DNA of 64,000 bases from an uncultured Prevotellaceae bacterium (GTDB lineage Bacteria; Bacteroidota; Bacteroidia; Bacteroidales; Bacteroidaceae), in contig CACYME010000004.1 of assembly GCA_902775475.1 (NCBI GenBank), positions 30,096 to 94,095 of the forward strand, given 5' to 3'. Below, piece after piece: positions 17,857 through 26,827 of this stretch. How positions within the stretch are numbered: position 1 is the stretch's first letter; each line of letters begins with the position of its first letter. The notes beneath the pieces were generated by a model, which did not search any database, had not been told where the DNA came from, and saw only the letters and a program-made list of their open reading frames with translations. A program made the position numbers and the translations under genes.

Positions 17857-18035
17857 CACAAAATTTTTGAATTATGCAACTTCTTTGCAGCTAATTTGCA
17901 GGCTGTTGAAGAATTTTCGGCAAGAGGCGGGCTTTATTTCCTCCATGAGTCATGCCCAGATTGACTCAGACAATCATTCCCCGCACTTAGAATGGCGGTA
18001 GGCTCCCAAGGTCAGCAGAATGGCTAATTTTTTAG

Positions 18036-18461
18036 CCTTCTTTTTTTGAATAATCTTGACAAAAGAGCCATTTTTGGCCTCCATATTTTGAAAATTCTCC
18101 ACGAAAAAACTTTTGGACGAAAAAAAAAACGTTTTTTTGAGGTTTTGGTAAATGGCTGATTGTCAGTTGGTTGGTTTAATTTAGGCGAAAAAAAGCGTTC
18201 GTTGAGAAAAAAAAGTCAACGACTTTTGAAAATTTGGCGTTGACTTTTGAAAATTTGGCGTGCTTACAAAAACGCGAAAAGTAGCAAAATAGGAGCGAAA
18301 AACCTGCACAAAAGTGGGGCCTGTGTGCAAATTTTTGCCTTTTTTGCCCCGTTTTTTCATCGGGCGAGGGCAGAAAGAGGGGCCAAAACGGCCATTTTTC
18401 ACTCCAGAATGCTTCGCCGTCGTGAAGAAAAATTTCTGTGAAAAATATTGACTTTTTGGGG
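18036..18461 (+). repeat. Intergenic repeat R1, copy b
   Basis: About 426 bp, closely similar along its length to copy c. It has the stem AAAAGTCAACG / CGTTGACTTTT near 18210-18250, the direct repeat TTTTGAAAATTTGGCGT twice in a row, GTGCTTACAAAAACGCGAAAA, then a second stem TGCACA / TGTGTGCA (about 18305-18331). It shares the ends TTGACAAAA...GGCC and TTTCTGTGAAA...TTTTTGGG with copy c. Positions 17880-18035 hold nothing recognised. Confidence 0.8.
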
Positions 18462-18476
18462 ATGCAACTGTCTAAA

Positions 18477-18690
18477 TTAATTCTATGTCGAACATGCTTA
18501 GGATGACTTTGTTCAAAATAGCATCAAAGAAGTCTTTTTTGACAAAGTTGTTGAATGATTGTATATTGATGAAATCAGGAAAGCATAGAACATTCCGTCT
18601 TCGGCATGAAGAAGTTTCTCAGTGGACAGCACCAAAGCCATGTGTGGCAACAATTCATTAAAAAAATATGGGTGTGCAAAGATACAAAAA
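18477..18690 (-). other. AT-rich remnant with a possible promoter and broken reading frames
   Basis: On the minus strand a -7 box (TATCTTTGC, 18676-18684) is followed by an ATG and short broken frames. One frame reads FPDFINIQSFNNFVKKDFF, then AILNKVILSMFDIELI and a stop, which looks protein-like but has no intact start. Base composition differs from neighbouring genes. It could be the end of a lost gene; no family recognised. From 18691 to 18999 there is only a short GC-rich direct repeat (GCGTGGGCGGAC / GCGGTGAGCGGAC, about 18831-18865). Confidence 0.3.
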
Positions 18691-18999
18691 CAAACTGTGA
18701 ACTACCAAATGAAACAAAGAAAAAAATCATGTGCGCAAAGAAGCGGCTTATTTTTTTGTCGAATTATTTTGCGGAATCAGCAGAAAAGCGTATTTTTGCA
18801 CAAAAATAGCCTCGTGATAGGGAAATCCGGCGTGGGCGGACGAAAATCCGCGGTGAGCGGACAATCATTCGGCAATAGCTGATTTTTACGTACCGAGACC
18901 ATTTGAAAGCGGTTCATCAGCAGATGTAGCTATCGTGGACCAAACTGCTAAATAATAACGACATACGGACTCGTAAATCTTGAATTAAAACAACAGTAT

Positions 19000-21291
19000 A
19001 TGAGAAGAATCATCACCCTCGTGGCTGCTGCGCTGCTGTTAGGCGCAGGCAGCATGCAGACAAAAGCGCAAGGAGAGAACGACGTGAACATTGGCAAACA
19101 GAACATCAAGCTGGCCAGCGACTTGATGACGCCCGAAGCCCTCTGGGTCATGGGGCGCATCGGCAGCTATGCCGCTTCGCCCGACGGCAGCAAGATTGTC
19201 TACCAGGTGGGCTACTACAGCGTGAAGCACAACAAGAGCCACCACGTGCTCTACGTGATGAACAGCGACGGCAGCGGGCAGCAGAAGCTGACCACTGGCT
19301 CGAAGAACGAGACCGACCCGCAGTGGCTCTCCGACGGACGAATTGCCTTTATCACTGGGGGCGAGGTGTGGGCGATGAATGCCGACGGCTCGGGCCGCAA
19401 GCAGCTCTCGAAGACCGGCGGCGAGGTGGAGGGCTTCAAGTTCTCGCCCGACGGACAGAAGGTCATCCTGCTGAAGAGCATCCCCTATAACGACATTATC
19501 CAGAAGAACCCCGACGACCTGCCGAAGGCCACGGGACGCCTGGTGACCGACCTGATGTATCGCCACTGGGATCACTATGTGGAGAGCATACAGCATCCTT
19601 TCGTGGCCCGTGTGACGGCTGACGGTATCGGCGAGGCTAAGGACATGCTGCGCGGACTGCCCTTCGAGTGCCCCATGGAGCCTTTCGGCGGCATGGAACA
19701 GCTCGACTGGAGCCCCGACTCGAAGAAGATTGCCTACACCTGCCGAATGAAGACGGGACTGGAGTACTCCGTCTCGACCGACTCTGACATCTGGCTCTAT
19801 GACATCGCCCTGCTCGACGACGGCGTCGAGGGTAGCGTGGAGATGAACATGAACCTCTGCAAGGGCATGGACTACCACACCGGAGCCTGGAAGGAGCCGA
19901 AGAGCGACCCCACGAAGTCGATGAAGAACCAGCCCATCAACGCGAAGGAGAACCTGAAGTACAACGTGGGCTACGACCAGAACCCGAAGTTCTCGCCCGA
20001 CGGCCGCTACGTGGCATGGCTCTCCATGGAGCGCTGTGGCTATGAGGCCGACCGCCAGCGCCTGTGCTGCTACGACCTGCAAACGGGTGAGAAGACCTAT
20101 CTCACCGAGAGCTTCGACTCGAACGTCGACGACTTCTGCTGGAGCGACAACCCGAAGGACGCACTCATATATTATATTGGTGTTTGGCATGCCACAGAGA
20201 ACCTCTACGCCGTGACGCTCGACAATAAAAAGCTCACCACCAAGGTGACGCAGCTGACCAACGATTGCGCCGACTGGGGCTCGCTGCAGCTGCTGAACAA
20301 TGGGCGACAGCTGCTCATGGAGCGCCACAGCTACACCGAGCCGGCCGACCTCTACGTGGTGACGCCCAACACGAAGAAGCCCGAGAAGACCCTCTGCCAG
20401 CAGATTACCAATGAAAACAAGCACATTCTGGACCAGCTGGCCAAGCCTACCGTTGACTCGCGCTGGGTGAAGACCACCGACGGCGGACAGATGCTCTACT
20501 GGATTGTGCAGCCGCCACACTTCGACCCCTCGAAGAAATATCCCACGCTGCTCTTCTGCGAGGGTGGGCCGCAGAGCCCCGTCAGCCAGTTCTGGAGCTA
20601 TCGCTGGAACTTCATGATCATGGCTTCGCAGGGCTACGTCGTCATCGCCCCCAACCGCCACGGCCTGCCCGGCTTCGGCCAGGAGTGGCTCGAGGAAATC
20701 AGCGGCGACTGGACGGGACAGTGCATGAGCGACTATAAGGTGGCCATCGACGATGCCGCTGAGAACCTGCCCTACGTAGACCGCGACCGACTGGGCTGCG
20801 TGGGGGCCTCCTTCGGCGGCTTCAGCGTCTACTATCTCGCCGGACACCACGACAAGCGCTTCAAGTGCTTCATCGCCCACGACGGCGCCTTCAACCTGGA
20901 GGCCATGTACACCGAGACCGAGGAGAACTGGTTCTCGAACTGGGAGTATGACGATGCCTACTGGAACAAGGACCAGACGGCCAATGCCCGTCGCACCTAT
21001 GAGAACTCGCCCCACCGCTTCGTTGACAAGTGGGATACGCCCATCCTCTGCATCCACGGTGAGAAGGACTATCGCATCAATGCCACGCAGGGCATGAGTG
21101 CCTTCAACGCTGCCCGCATGCGCGGCATCGAGGCACAGCTGCTCATCTTCCCCGACGAGAACCACTGGGTGCTGAAACCCCAGAACGGCATCCTCTGGCA
21201 GCGCACCTACTTCAACTGGCTCGACCACTGGCTGAAGGGGAAACCCTTCCCGCACCAGAGCGGCGTCGTAGCTGAGCAGGTGAAATGGTAA
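19000..21291 (+). CDS. S9 family serine peptidase (DPP-like prolyl oligopeptidase family)
   Basis: A 763-residue exported peptidase with a signal peptide (cleavage near KAQ, about 23). Residues ~40-480 form a beta-propeller with TolB/WD40-like units ([48 protein letters not shown]). The C-terminal alpha/beta-hydrolase domain carries [12 protein letters not shown] with the Ser nucleophile (about 607), Asp in [12 protein letters not shown] (about 690) and His in DENHWVLKP (about 722). Such enzymes remove dipeptides or small acyl-peptides in the periplasm, supplying peptides as nutrients. leuB follows after 25 bp. Confidence 0.9.
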   Translation: MRRIITLVAAALLLGAGSMQTKAQGENDVNIGKQNIKLASDLMTPEALWVMGRIGSYAASPDGSKIVYQVGYYSVKHNKSHHVLYVMNSDGSGQQKLTTGSKNETDPQWLSDGRIAFITGGEVWAMNADGSGRKQLSKTGGEVEGFKFSPDGQKVILLKSIPYNDIIQKNPDDLPKATGRLVTDLMYRHWDHYVESIQHPFVARVTADGIGEAKDMLRGLPFECPMEPFGGMEQLDWSPDSKKIAYTCRMKTGLEYSVSTDSDIWLYDIALLDDGVEGSVEMNMNLCKGMDYHTGAWKEPKSDPTKSMKNQPINAKENLKYNVGYDQNPKFSPDGRYVAWLSMERCGYEADRQRLCCYDLQTGEKTYLTESFDSNVDDFCWSDNPKDALIYYIGVWHATENLYAVTLDNKKLTTKVTQLTNDCADWGSLQLLNNGRQLLMERHSYTEPADLYVVTPNTKKPEKTLCQQITNENKHILDQLAKPTVDSRWVKTTDGGQMLYWIVQPPHFDPSKKYPTLLFCEGGPQSPVSQFWSYRWNFMIMASQGYVVIAPNRHGLPGFGQEWLEEISGDWTGQCMSDYKVAIDDAAENLPYVDRDRLGCVGASFGGFSVYYLAGHHDKRFKCFIAHDGAFNLEAMYTETEENWFSNWEYDDAYWNKDQTANARRTYENSPHRFVDKWDTPILCIHGEKDYRINATQGMSAFNAARMRGIEAQLLIFPDENHWVLKPQNGILWQRTYFNWLDHWLKGKPFPHQSGVVAEQVKW

Positions 21292-21316
21292 TGACACATC
21301 AACTAAACCGCAAACA

Positions 21317-22378
21317 ATGAAACTGAAGATTGCAATCCTCGCGGGCGACGGTATAGGCCCGGAGATCATGAAGCAGGGCGTGGCCGTCCTCGACGCTATC
21401 GCCCGTAAGTTCAACCACGAGTTCATTTACGAGGAGGCCCTCGTGGGTGCCACGGCCATCGACGCCGTGGGAAATCCCTATCCCGACGAGACCCACGACG
21501 CCTGCATGCGTGCCGATGCCGTGCTCTTCGCTGCCGTCGGCTCGTTGAAGTACGACAACGACCCCACCTCGCCCGTGCGGCCCGAACAGGGGCTGCTTGC
21601 CATGCGCAAGAAGCTGGGCCTCTTTGCCAACATCCGGCCCGTAGCCACCTTCGACTGCCTGCTGCACAAGTCGCCGCTGAAGGAAGACCTGCTTCGCGGA
21701 GCCGACTTCATCGTCATCCGCGAGCTCACCGGCGGCATGTACTTCGGCGAGAAGTATCAGGACAACGACAAGGCCTACGACACCGACATCTACACCCGTC
21801 CAGAGATTGAGCGCATCCTGAAGGTGGCCTTCGAGTATGCCCAGAAGCGCAGGAAGCACCTCACCGTGGTCGACAAGGCCAACGTGTTGGCCAGCTCGCG
21901 CCTGTGGCGCCAGATTGCCAAGGAGATGGAACCGCAGTATCCCGACGTGGTGACCGACTACATGTTCATCGACAACGCCTCGATGCGCGTGCTCACTGAG
22001 CCGCGCTTCTTCGACGTCATCGTCACCGAGAACACCTTTGGCGACATCCTCACCGACGAGACGTCGTGCATCACGGGCAGCATGGGGCTGCAGCCGTCGT
22101 CGTCGCTCGGCCTCCACACGCCACTCTTCGAACCCGTGCATGGCTCGTGGCCGCAGGCTGCCGGGCAGAACGTGGCCAACCCCTTGGCGCAGATTCTCTC
22201 TGCCGCCATGCTTCTTGAGCACTTCCGGCTGAACGAGGAGGGTGCCCTTATCCGCCGTGCCGTCGACGCCTCGCTGGATGCCAACGTTCGCACGCCAGAA
22301 ATCCAGGTGGAGGGTGGCGCCCACTACGGCACCCGCGAAGTGGGGCAGTGGATTGCAGACTACATCGAGAAGGTTTGA
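21317..22378 (+). CDS. leuB: 3-isopropylmalate dehydrogenase
   Basis: A 353-residue NAD-dependent oxidative decarboxylase of leucine biosynthesis, acting in the cytoplasm on 3-isopropylmalate. Motifs include GDGIGPEIM (about 10-18), the substrate-binding [21 protein letters not shown] region written as arginine-rich loop at about 88-108, and the metal-binding [12 protein letters not shown] segment (about 238-249). The C-terminal [19 protein letters not shown] (about 271-289) is the NAD-binding signature. The rest of the leu pathway is not adjacent; the upstream neighbour is a peptidase. Confidence 0.93.
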   Translation: MKLKIAILAGDGIGPEIMKQGVAVLDAIARKFNHEFIYEEALVGATAIDAVGNPYPDETHDACMRADAVLFAAVGSLKYDNDPTSPVRPEQGLLAMRKKLGLFANIRPVATFDCLLHKSPLKEDLLRGADFIVIRELTGGMYFGEKYQDNDKAYDTDIYTRPEIERILKVAFEYAQKRRKHLTVVDKANVLASSRLWRQIAKEMEPQYPDVVTDYMFIDNASMRVLTEPRFFDVIVTENTFGDILTDETSCITGSMGLQPSSSLGLHTPLFEPVHGSWPQAAGQNVANPLAQILSAAMLLEHFRLNEEGALIRRAVDASLDANVRTPEIQVEGGAHYGTREVGQWIADYIEKV

Positions 22379-22508
22379 GAATTAAGGTTTGAGAATTGAG
22401 ATTTAAGGGATAGAAGGTGCTGGTTATGAAAAAACGAATTGTTTTAATCATTCTGTCGTTGGTTTGTCTTGCAACTAATCTTAAATCTCAAACCTCAAAC
22501 CTCAAATC
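22372..22508. repeat. R3-E: imperfect inverted 7-bp repeat arms around the start of a TPR gene
   Basis: Left arm at about 22376-22408 (GGTTTGAGAATTGAGATTTAAG) is matched in inverted order by CTTAAATCTCAAACCTCAAA at 22480-22508. The right arm is made of CTCAAAC units of 7 bp and encodes residues of the TPR protein's signal-peptide/mature junction. Confidence 0.6.
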
Positions 22509-23118
22509 AAACTGGCGTGACTCGCTTGCTACGCTCAACAAGCAGATTGCCCAGCAGCCTTCGTCTACCGACCTGCGGCTGAAGAAGGCTGCCGTAAACA
22601 TTGAGCTGGGCCAGTGGGAGTATGCTGTGGAGGAGTACGGACGGGTGCTTGAACTCGACGCGAAGAGCCTGCCGGCACTCTATTTCCGTGCCTTTGCCCA
22701 GAACCATCTGCGCCACTACGACCAGGCCAAGGCCGACTATGAGCAGTTCCTGCGGCTGATGCCACGCCATTTCGACGCACAGCTCGGACTTGCCATGACG
22801 AAGCGGAACATGGGGCGAATGCTGGAGGTGCAGGACGACCTGAACCGGCTGGTGGAGATGTTCCCTGACTCTGCGCTTGCCTACGCCTCGCGGGCCGACT
22901 TCGAGCGTGAGCAGGGACAGCTCGACCTGGCGCTCTACGACTTCGAAGAGGCGCTTCGCCTGCAGCCCTCCAACGTCGAATTTCTTCTTTCGAAGTATGC
23001 TGTCCTGTGGGCGCTCCGCCGTTACGACGAGGCCCGACGCCTGCAGACCGACCTCCTCCGCCTCGGCGTGCCCCGCAGCACCCTCACGCAACTGCAGACG
23101 CCTCAGCGCAAGAGATAG
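22426..23118 (+). CDS. Exported tetratricopeptide-repeat protein
   Basis: A 230-residue protein with a signal peptide (MKKRIVLIILSLVCLATNLKS) and about five TPR-like helical pairs between residues 30 and 215, for example QWEYAVEEYGRVLELDAKSLPA and LDLALYDFEEALRLQPSNVE. It should act as a periplasmic protein-interaction scaffold; partner unknown. The start is the ATG at 22426 rather than a GTG at 22417. The residues TNLKSQTSNLKSN near the cleavage site are encoded by the right arm of repeat R3-E. A strong terminator follows. Confidence 0.75.
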   Translation: MKKRIVLIILSLVCLATNLKSQTSNLKSNWRDSLATLNKQIAQQPSSTDLRLKKAAVNIELGQWEYAVEEYGRVLELDAKSLPALYFRAFAQNHLRHYDQAKADYEQFLRLMPRHFDAQLGLAMTKRNMGRMLEVQDDLNRLVEMFPDSALAYASRADFEREQGQLDLALYDFEEALRLQPSNVEFLLSKYAVLWALRRYDEARRLQTDLLRLGVPRSTLTQLQTPQRKR

Positions 23119-23127
23119 AAACAGAAA

Positions 23128-23164
23128 AATCCCGAAACCCTTTATTTAAGCAGGTTTCGGGATT
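23128..23164 (+). terminator. Terminator of the TPR gene
   Basis: Perfect 12-bp stem AATCCCGAAACC / GGTTTCGGGATT with a 13-nt loop, followed by TTC; 9 bp after the stop codon. Confidence 0.85.
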
Positions 23165-23172
23165 TTCTTGTG

Positions 23173-23244
23173 AGGTGCCTAGCAGATTCGAACTGCTGTA
23201 GACGGTTTTGCAGACCGTTGACTAAGCCACTCATCCAAGGCACC
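23173..23244 (-). tRNA. tRNA-Cys (GCA)
   Basis: On the minus strand the 7-bp acceptor stem GGTGCCT...AGGCACC encloses a normal D arm, an anticodon loop CTGCAAA (anticodon GCA) and a TTCGAAT T-loop with stem CAGCAG/CTGCTG. The discriminator base is U, as expected for tRNA-Cys. The 3' CCA is not encoded. It sits 8 bp after the terminator of the convergent TPR gene. Confidence 0.95.
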
Positions 23245-23339
23245 TTTTCACTTAGCGAATGCAAAGGTAGCGTTTTTTTTTCGTTCCACCAAATTTTTTC
23301 GGATGTTTTTTCTCTTGGGCGAAGAATTTCGGCCGATTC

Positions 23340-24368
23340 TTACTTGCCGGACTTCTCCAAAAGCGATTCAATCCTGCTCTTGATATCCCTCTCGGGCAGG
23401 TCGCGGGCAACGATGTTCCCCCTCTTGTCGGTCAGGATGTTGGAGGGCAGGTTGCTGATTCCCAGCTGTGCGAGGACGGGCGACTGCCAGAGCAGGCTAT
23501 CGCAAATGATGGGCCAGCTAATGCTGTCGCGTTCCAGGAGTTTCTTTCCCTCGCCGGGGCTGGCATCGAGGCAGATGGCGACTACGGATAGCCGTCCGGG
23601 ATGGTTCTTCGAGAGCGAGCGCAACTGCCGCATGGCGTTCTGCGACTCATAGCTCCACGTGGCCCAGGTCATGATGATGTTGACGTCAGACTTCAGCGTC
23701 TTGTTGGTGATGGTGTCGCCCTTGGTGCTAATGGCCTGGAAAGCAGGCAGCGACCCGCTGTCCTTCTTGTTCTTCAGCCCTTCGAGCAGATTGTGCAGGC
23801 GGGCCAGATGTTGGTTCTGCGGCTGAGCCCTGTGCAGGCTGTCGCAAAGACGGAGCGCCAAGGCATAGTCAGGCGAGTAGTCTTGCAGGAAGTATCGTCT
23901 CAGCAGATAGGCGCTGACGGGCGATGTGGGGTTCTTCTCGATGAAGCTGCGGGCCTCCTTCTGCACGTCGGGGGGCATCTTGTCCTTGGTGTCGATGCGA
24001 AAGGCGGTCATCGCCTCGTTCTCTTCCGAGCCCACCACTTCCGTCTCGCGCAGGTGCGTGGCGTCGCCCTCCATCTTGAGGGAGATGTTGGGCCGTGCAA
24101 AGATGGGCAGCTCAGAGTAGTTGGGGAAGAGCAAGACGAGCGTGGCGGTGTCGCGCATGTGGCGTTCAAAGACGAAGCTGCCGTCGTTGACGGCGATGGT
24201 GTCCTTCGTGCCTTGTTCCAGGCTGTAGAGGTAGAACTCTCCCTGGTTGAGGTTCTTGAAATGTCCCTCCAGCCGGAATCGGTTGTCGTTGCGGCTGCAA
24301 GAGGAGAACAAGAAAGAGGTAAAAAAGCCAAAGACTATGAAGGGTAGAACAATATGGTGTGTACGCAT
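23340..24368 (-). CDS. DUF4369/thioredoxin-fold lipoprotein lacking the CxxC motif
   Basis: A 342-residue lipoprotein (lipobox SFLFSSC, about 17-24). Residues ~32-130 match the DUF4369 beta domain found at the N-terminus of Bacteroidetes TlpA-like thiol-disulfide proteins (FRLEGHFKNLNQGEFYLYSL). The C-terminal ~140 residues form a thioredoxin-like domain: NIIMTWATWSYES occupies the position of the usual W-C-x-x-C, so both redox cysteines are replaced. A cis-Pro-like ISNLPSNILTDKRGNI segment is kept. Disulfide exchange activity is therefore unlikely; a binding or chaperone role is possible. It lies 45 bp downstream of the OmpA-like/TPR gene. Confidence 0.8.
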   Translation of the reverse strand: MRTHHIVLPFIVFGFFTSFLFSSCSRNDNRFRLEGHFKNLNQGEFYLYSLEQGTKDTIAVNDGSFVFERHMRDTATLVLLFPNYSELPIFARPNISLKMEGDATHLRETEVVGSEENEAMTAFRIDTKDKMPPDVQKEARSFIEKNPTSPVSAYLLRRYFLQDYSPDYALALRLCDSLHRAQPQNQHLARLHNLLEGLKNKKDSGSLPAFQAISTKGDTITNKTLKSDVNIIMTWATWSYESQNAMRQLRSLSKNHPGRLSVVAICLDASPGEGKKLLERDSISWPIICDSLLWQSPVLAQLGISNLPSNILTDKRGNIVARDLPERDIKSRIESLLEKSGK

Positions 24369-24413
24369 AGCTTTAACTTTTTTACCTCAAATAAACGTTT
24401 GTAGCAGGCTACT

Positions 24414-26090
24414 TTACTTCTTCACGTTGACCAGTTCAAGGTCCTTGGCAGCGTAGGTGGCCAGCGACGGATCCTTGGCAACGGCGGCGGCCAGAGCCTG
24501 AGCAGCAGCGGTGGTGTTGCCCGTGCGGGCGTTGACGATGGCCTTCAGATAGTCGGTGATGGCGTCGGCGTTCTTCACGCTGCTCAGCGTCTGGGCAGCA
24601 GCCTGGTAGTTCTTGTTCAGCAGCTGTGCGAGGGCAGCGGAGTTGGTGGCCAGCTTGCCGAAGTCCTGCTCAGCCTGAGCATACTTGCCCTGGGCCAGGT
24701 GCAGGTTGCCGAGCACCTCGCTGATGCCGTTGGCACCTGCTGCCTTGGCGATGAGGTTCTCTGCTGTCTGCAGGTTACCCTGCTGCAGGGCGATGAGGCC
24801 CAGGTTGGCGTTGGTCTCGGGCAGCACCTTGCCAATCTTGCTGGCCTTCTGCAGCCAGTTGGCAGCCTCGCTGTAGTTGCCCTTGGCATATTCCACGAGG
24901 GCCACGTTGTTGAAGGCGCGTGCGTCGTTGGGATAGAGCTCGGCAGCCTTCTTGTAGGCGTTCTCCACCTGGTTGAGGTCGTTGCCATAGAGCGTTCCGG
25001 CGTAGAGCAGTTCCTCGACGCTGAGCTGCTTGGCATCGCTCTTCAGCTGGTCCTTGATCTGCTGGTCGTCGCGGCCCACCACGTCGTAGTTGATGGTCAT
25101 GCGGGCGCGGCGCAGCTGGGGCAGAATGCCGTCGGCCAGCTCGCGGAAGGCGCTGCTGATGTTCTTAATCTGCTGCTCGCGCTCCTCGGGGTCCTGATAC
25201 ATGGAGAGCACGCGCAGGATGACGTCCTTGTCCTGGATGTTGCTGGCGCTCACCAGTTCCTGGAATCCCTCCCAGTCCTCAGCAGTGTACTTCGTGTCGA
25301 GCGATGCGTTGACATTGCTCTTCTTCATCTGCTGCTTCACGTAGTCGGCAGCCACGTCCTGGCGCTTGCCGGCCAGACGCTCGTTGATGGCGTAGCCACC
25401 ATCGGGGGAAGCGTATGCAGAAACTTCAACGCCGTCGAGCGTCAGTCCTTCCTGGTCCTTGGCAATCTCACCCAGCAGGCGCACGAACTCCTGCACCGAG
25501 TTGTTCTGCAGCTCCGAGCGGCGCAGGTTGGCCTGGCCGATGAGGAACTTCACGTTGGCCTCCTGCTTCTGGTTGATGATGCGCTGGAAGCCGTCGAGTG
25601 CCAGAGCGGGCTGGGCGGTGGCCAGCGTGCGCTTGTAGAGCTCCGATGTGGCCAGCACGCCGTCGGCCACCTTCACTGCAGGCACGCTGACGGTCTTCTT
25701 GCCCACGCGGGCGTCGAAGGTGAGGTAGAGCTCGCTCTGCTCCATCTCAGGCTGATAGTTGAAGTTGGTCTTCATGGCATAGCGTCCGCCCACCTTGTAG
25801 GAGATGGTCTGGTCGTTGCCCTGCACCTTCTCGCCCTGGAAGGTGGCGCTCTGGCCCTTCACGGCCTGCTGGCCGAAGCGCAGCTCGGGGGTGACGGTCA
25901 CCACGGCCTTCTTCTTCATATACTTCTCAGGGAAGGAGCCGTTGATGGTGGCAGCCACTTGGCCTGCCTGCGACTCCAGCGGATTGGGGGTAACAGTGAA
26001 ATTGTCGGCAGAGAGGGCGCCGAGCTTTCCCGAGCACGATGTCAGCAGCGCAGCGGCAGCCGACAGAACGATGACTTGCGTTTTTTTCAT
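24414..26090 (-). CDS. Lipoprotein with an OmpA-like segment and TPR repeats
   Basis: A 558-residue lipoprotein (ALLTSCSG lipobox, cysteine at about 19). Residues ~25-170 are beta-rich. Residues ~215-260 contain VSAYASPDGGYAINERLAGKR, the OmpA-type peptidoglycan-binding pattern (SPDG...N..L...R), although shorter than a standard OmpA domain. Residues ~355-540 are TPR-like helical repeats (YGNDLNQVENAYKKAAELYPNDARAFNNVALVEY). It probably links the outer membrane to the cell wall or an envelope complex. A good -7 box lies 41 nt upstream. Confidence 0.75.
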   Translation of the reverse strand: MKKTQVIVLSAAAALLTSCSGKLGALSADNFTVTPNPLESQAGQVAATINGSFPEKYMKKKAVVTVTPELRFGQQAVKGQSATFQGEKVQGNDQTISYKVGGRYAMKTNFNYQPEMEQSELYLTFDARVGKKTVSVPAVKVADGVLATSELYKRTLATAQPALALDGFQRIINQKQEANVKFLIGQANLRRSELQNNSVQEFVRLLGEIAKDQEGLTLDGVEVSAYASPDGGYAINERLAGKRQDVAADYVKQQMKKSNVNASLDTKYTAEDWEGFQELVSASNIQDKDVILRVLSMYQDPEEREQQIKNISSAFRELADGILPQLRRARMTINYDVVGRDDQQIKDQLKSDAKQLSVEELLYAGTLYGNDLNQVENAYKKAAELYPNDARAFNNVALVEYAKGNYSEAANWLQKASKIGKVLPETNANLGLIALQQGNLQTAENLIAKAAGANGISEVLGNLHLAQGKYAQAEQDFGKLATNSAALAQLLNKNYQAAAQTLSSVKNADAITDYLKAIVNARTGNTTAAAQALAAAVAKDPSLATYAAKDLELVNVKK

Positions 26091-26130
26091 TTTTCTTTTG
26101 TTATGTTATTTTAGTTTGGTGAATCTTCAT

Positions 26131-26139
26131 GCAAAGGTA
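26131..26139 (-). promoter_or_regulatory. Bacteroidetes -7 box for the OmpA-like/TPR lipoprotein
   Basis: TACCTTTGC on the minus strand. Beyond it, 26140-26374 contains only AT-rich sequence in which I see no gene. Confidence 0.55.
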
Positions 26140-26374
26140 CACATATTTATCTTTATTATGTGCGTGAGCCGCATTTTTTTTCGTTTTATTAATATTTCTG
26201 TTCCTTTCGGCTGTTGTTCAGCGACCCAGAACGATTGCTTGTATTCGGAATGGAAACTCAGGCTTTCGCTTCTGTTAAGTTTTCTAAAATTCTAAATAAG
26301 AAAGGGTCGTGGCGGGAAGTGATTTTGGAGAAAATGTGTAGTAAAAAGTTGTAATTTCTGACTTTTGGACGAGT

Positions 26375-26655
26375 GTGGCGAGTGCTTCGAAGGCTCAATT
26401 CTTGCACAAATCGGTGGTTTTGTGCTGGTTTTTCGCTTCTATTTTGCTATTTTTCGCTTTTTTGTAAGCACGCCAAATTTTCAAAAGTCAACGCCAAATT
26501 TTGCTGCGGCGTTGACTTTTTTGAGCTATCGAAGCCCAAATTTCCCTGAATTGGCTTTAATCTGCTGATAGTCAGACGGTTGCTAAAACCGCTAAAAACG
26601 GGCTTTTTTGCGGCCAAAAGTTGTTTTGTGGAGAAGAAGCCCAAAATGAGCGTGT
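26375..26655 (-). repeat. Intergenic repeat R1, copy d (inverted)
   Basis: Opposite orientation to copies a-c. It has the 13-bp stem AAAAGTCAACGCC / GGCGTTGACTTTT (26483-26520), GTAAGCACGCCAAATTTTC at 26464-26482, the CGCTTTTTTG stretch and the second stem GCACAAA / TTTGTGC with 8-nt loop (about 26405-26435). It is more diverged than b and c. Positions 26656-26827 show nothing I recognise. Confidence 0.7.
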
Positions 26656-26827
26656 TAAAATTAGCCTTATTTAGACAAAACCATGCAGCTCGGAGAAACG
26701 AGTTTTCAAAAATCGCAGCTGTATTCCGGCGGATGCTTTCGATGCCGTAGAGATGCAGCCGAAGATAGTGATTCCGGCAACTGCTGACCATCAGAAATGC
26801 CGTTGCCGTTAAAGAACCGGCGAGGCG

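Noticed and set aside
19039-21426. Very long open frame (~795 codons) on the minus strand.
   Set aside because: It is the antisense shadow of the S9 peptidase, which has full motifs; high GC at third positions keeps the opposite strand open. The same applies to the long antisense frames over tkt, TonB receptor, secA and others.
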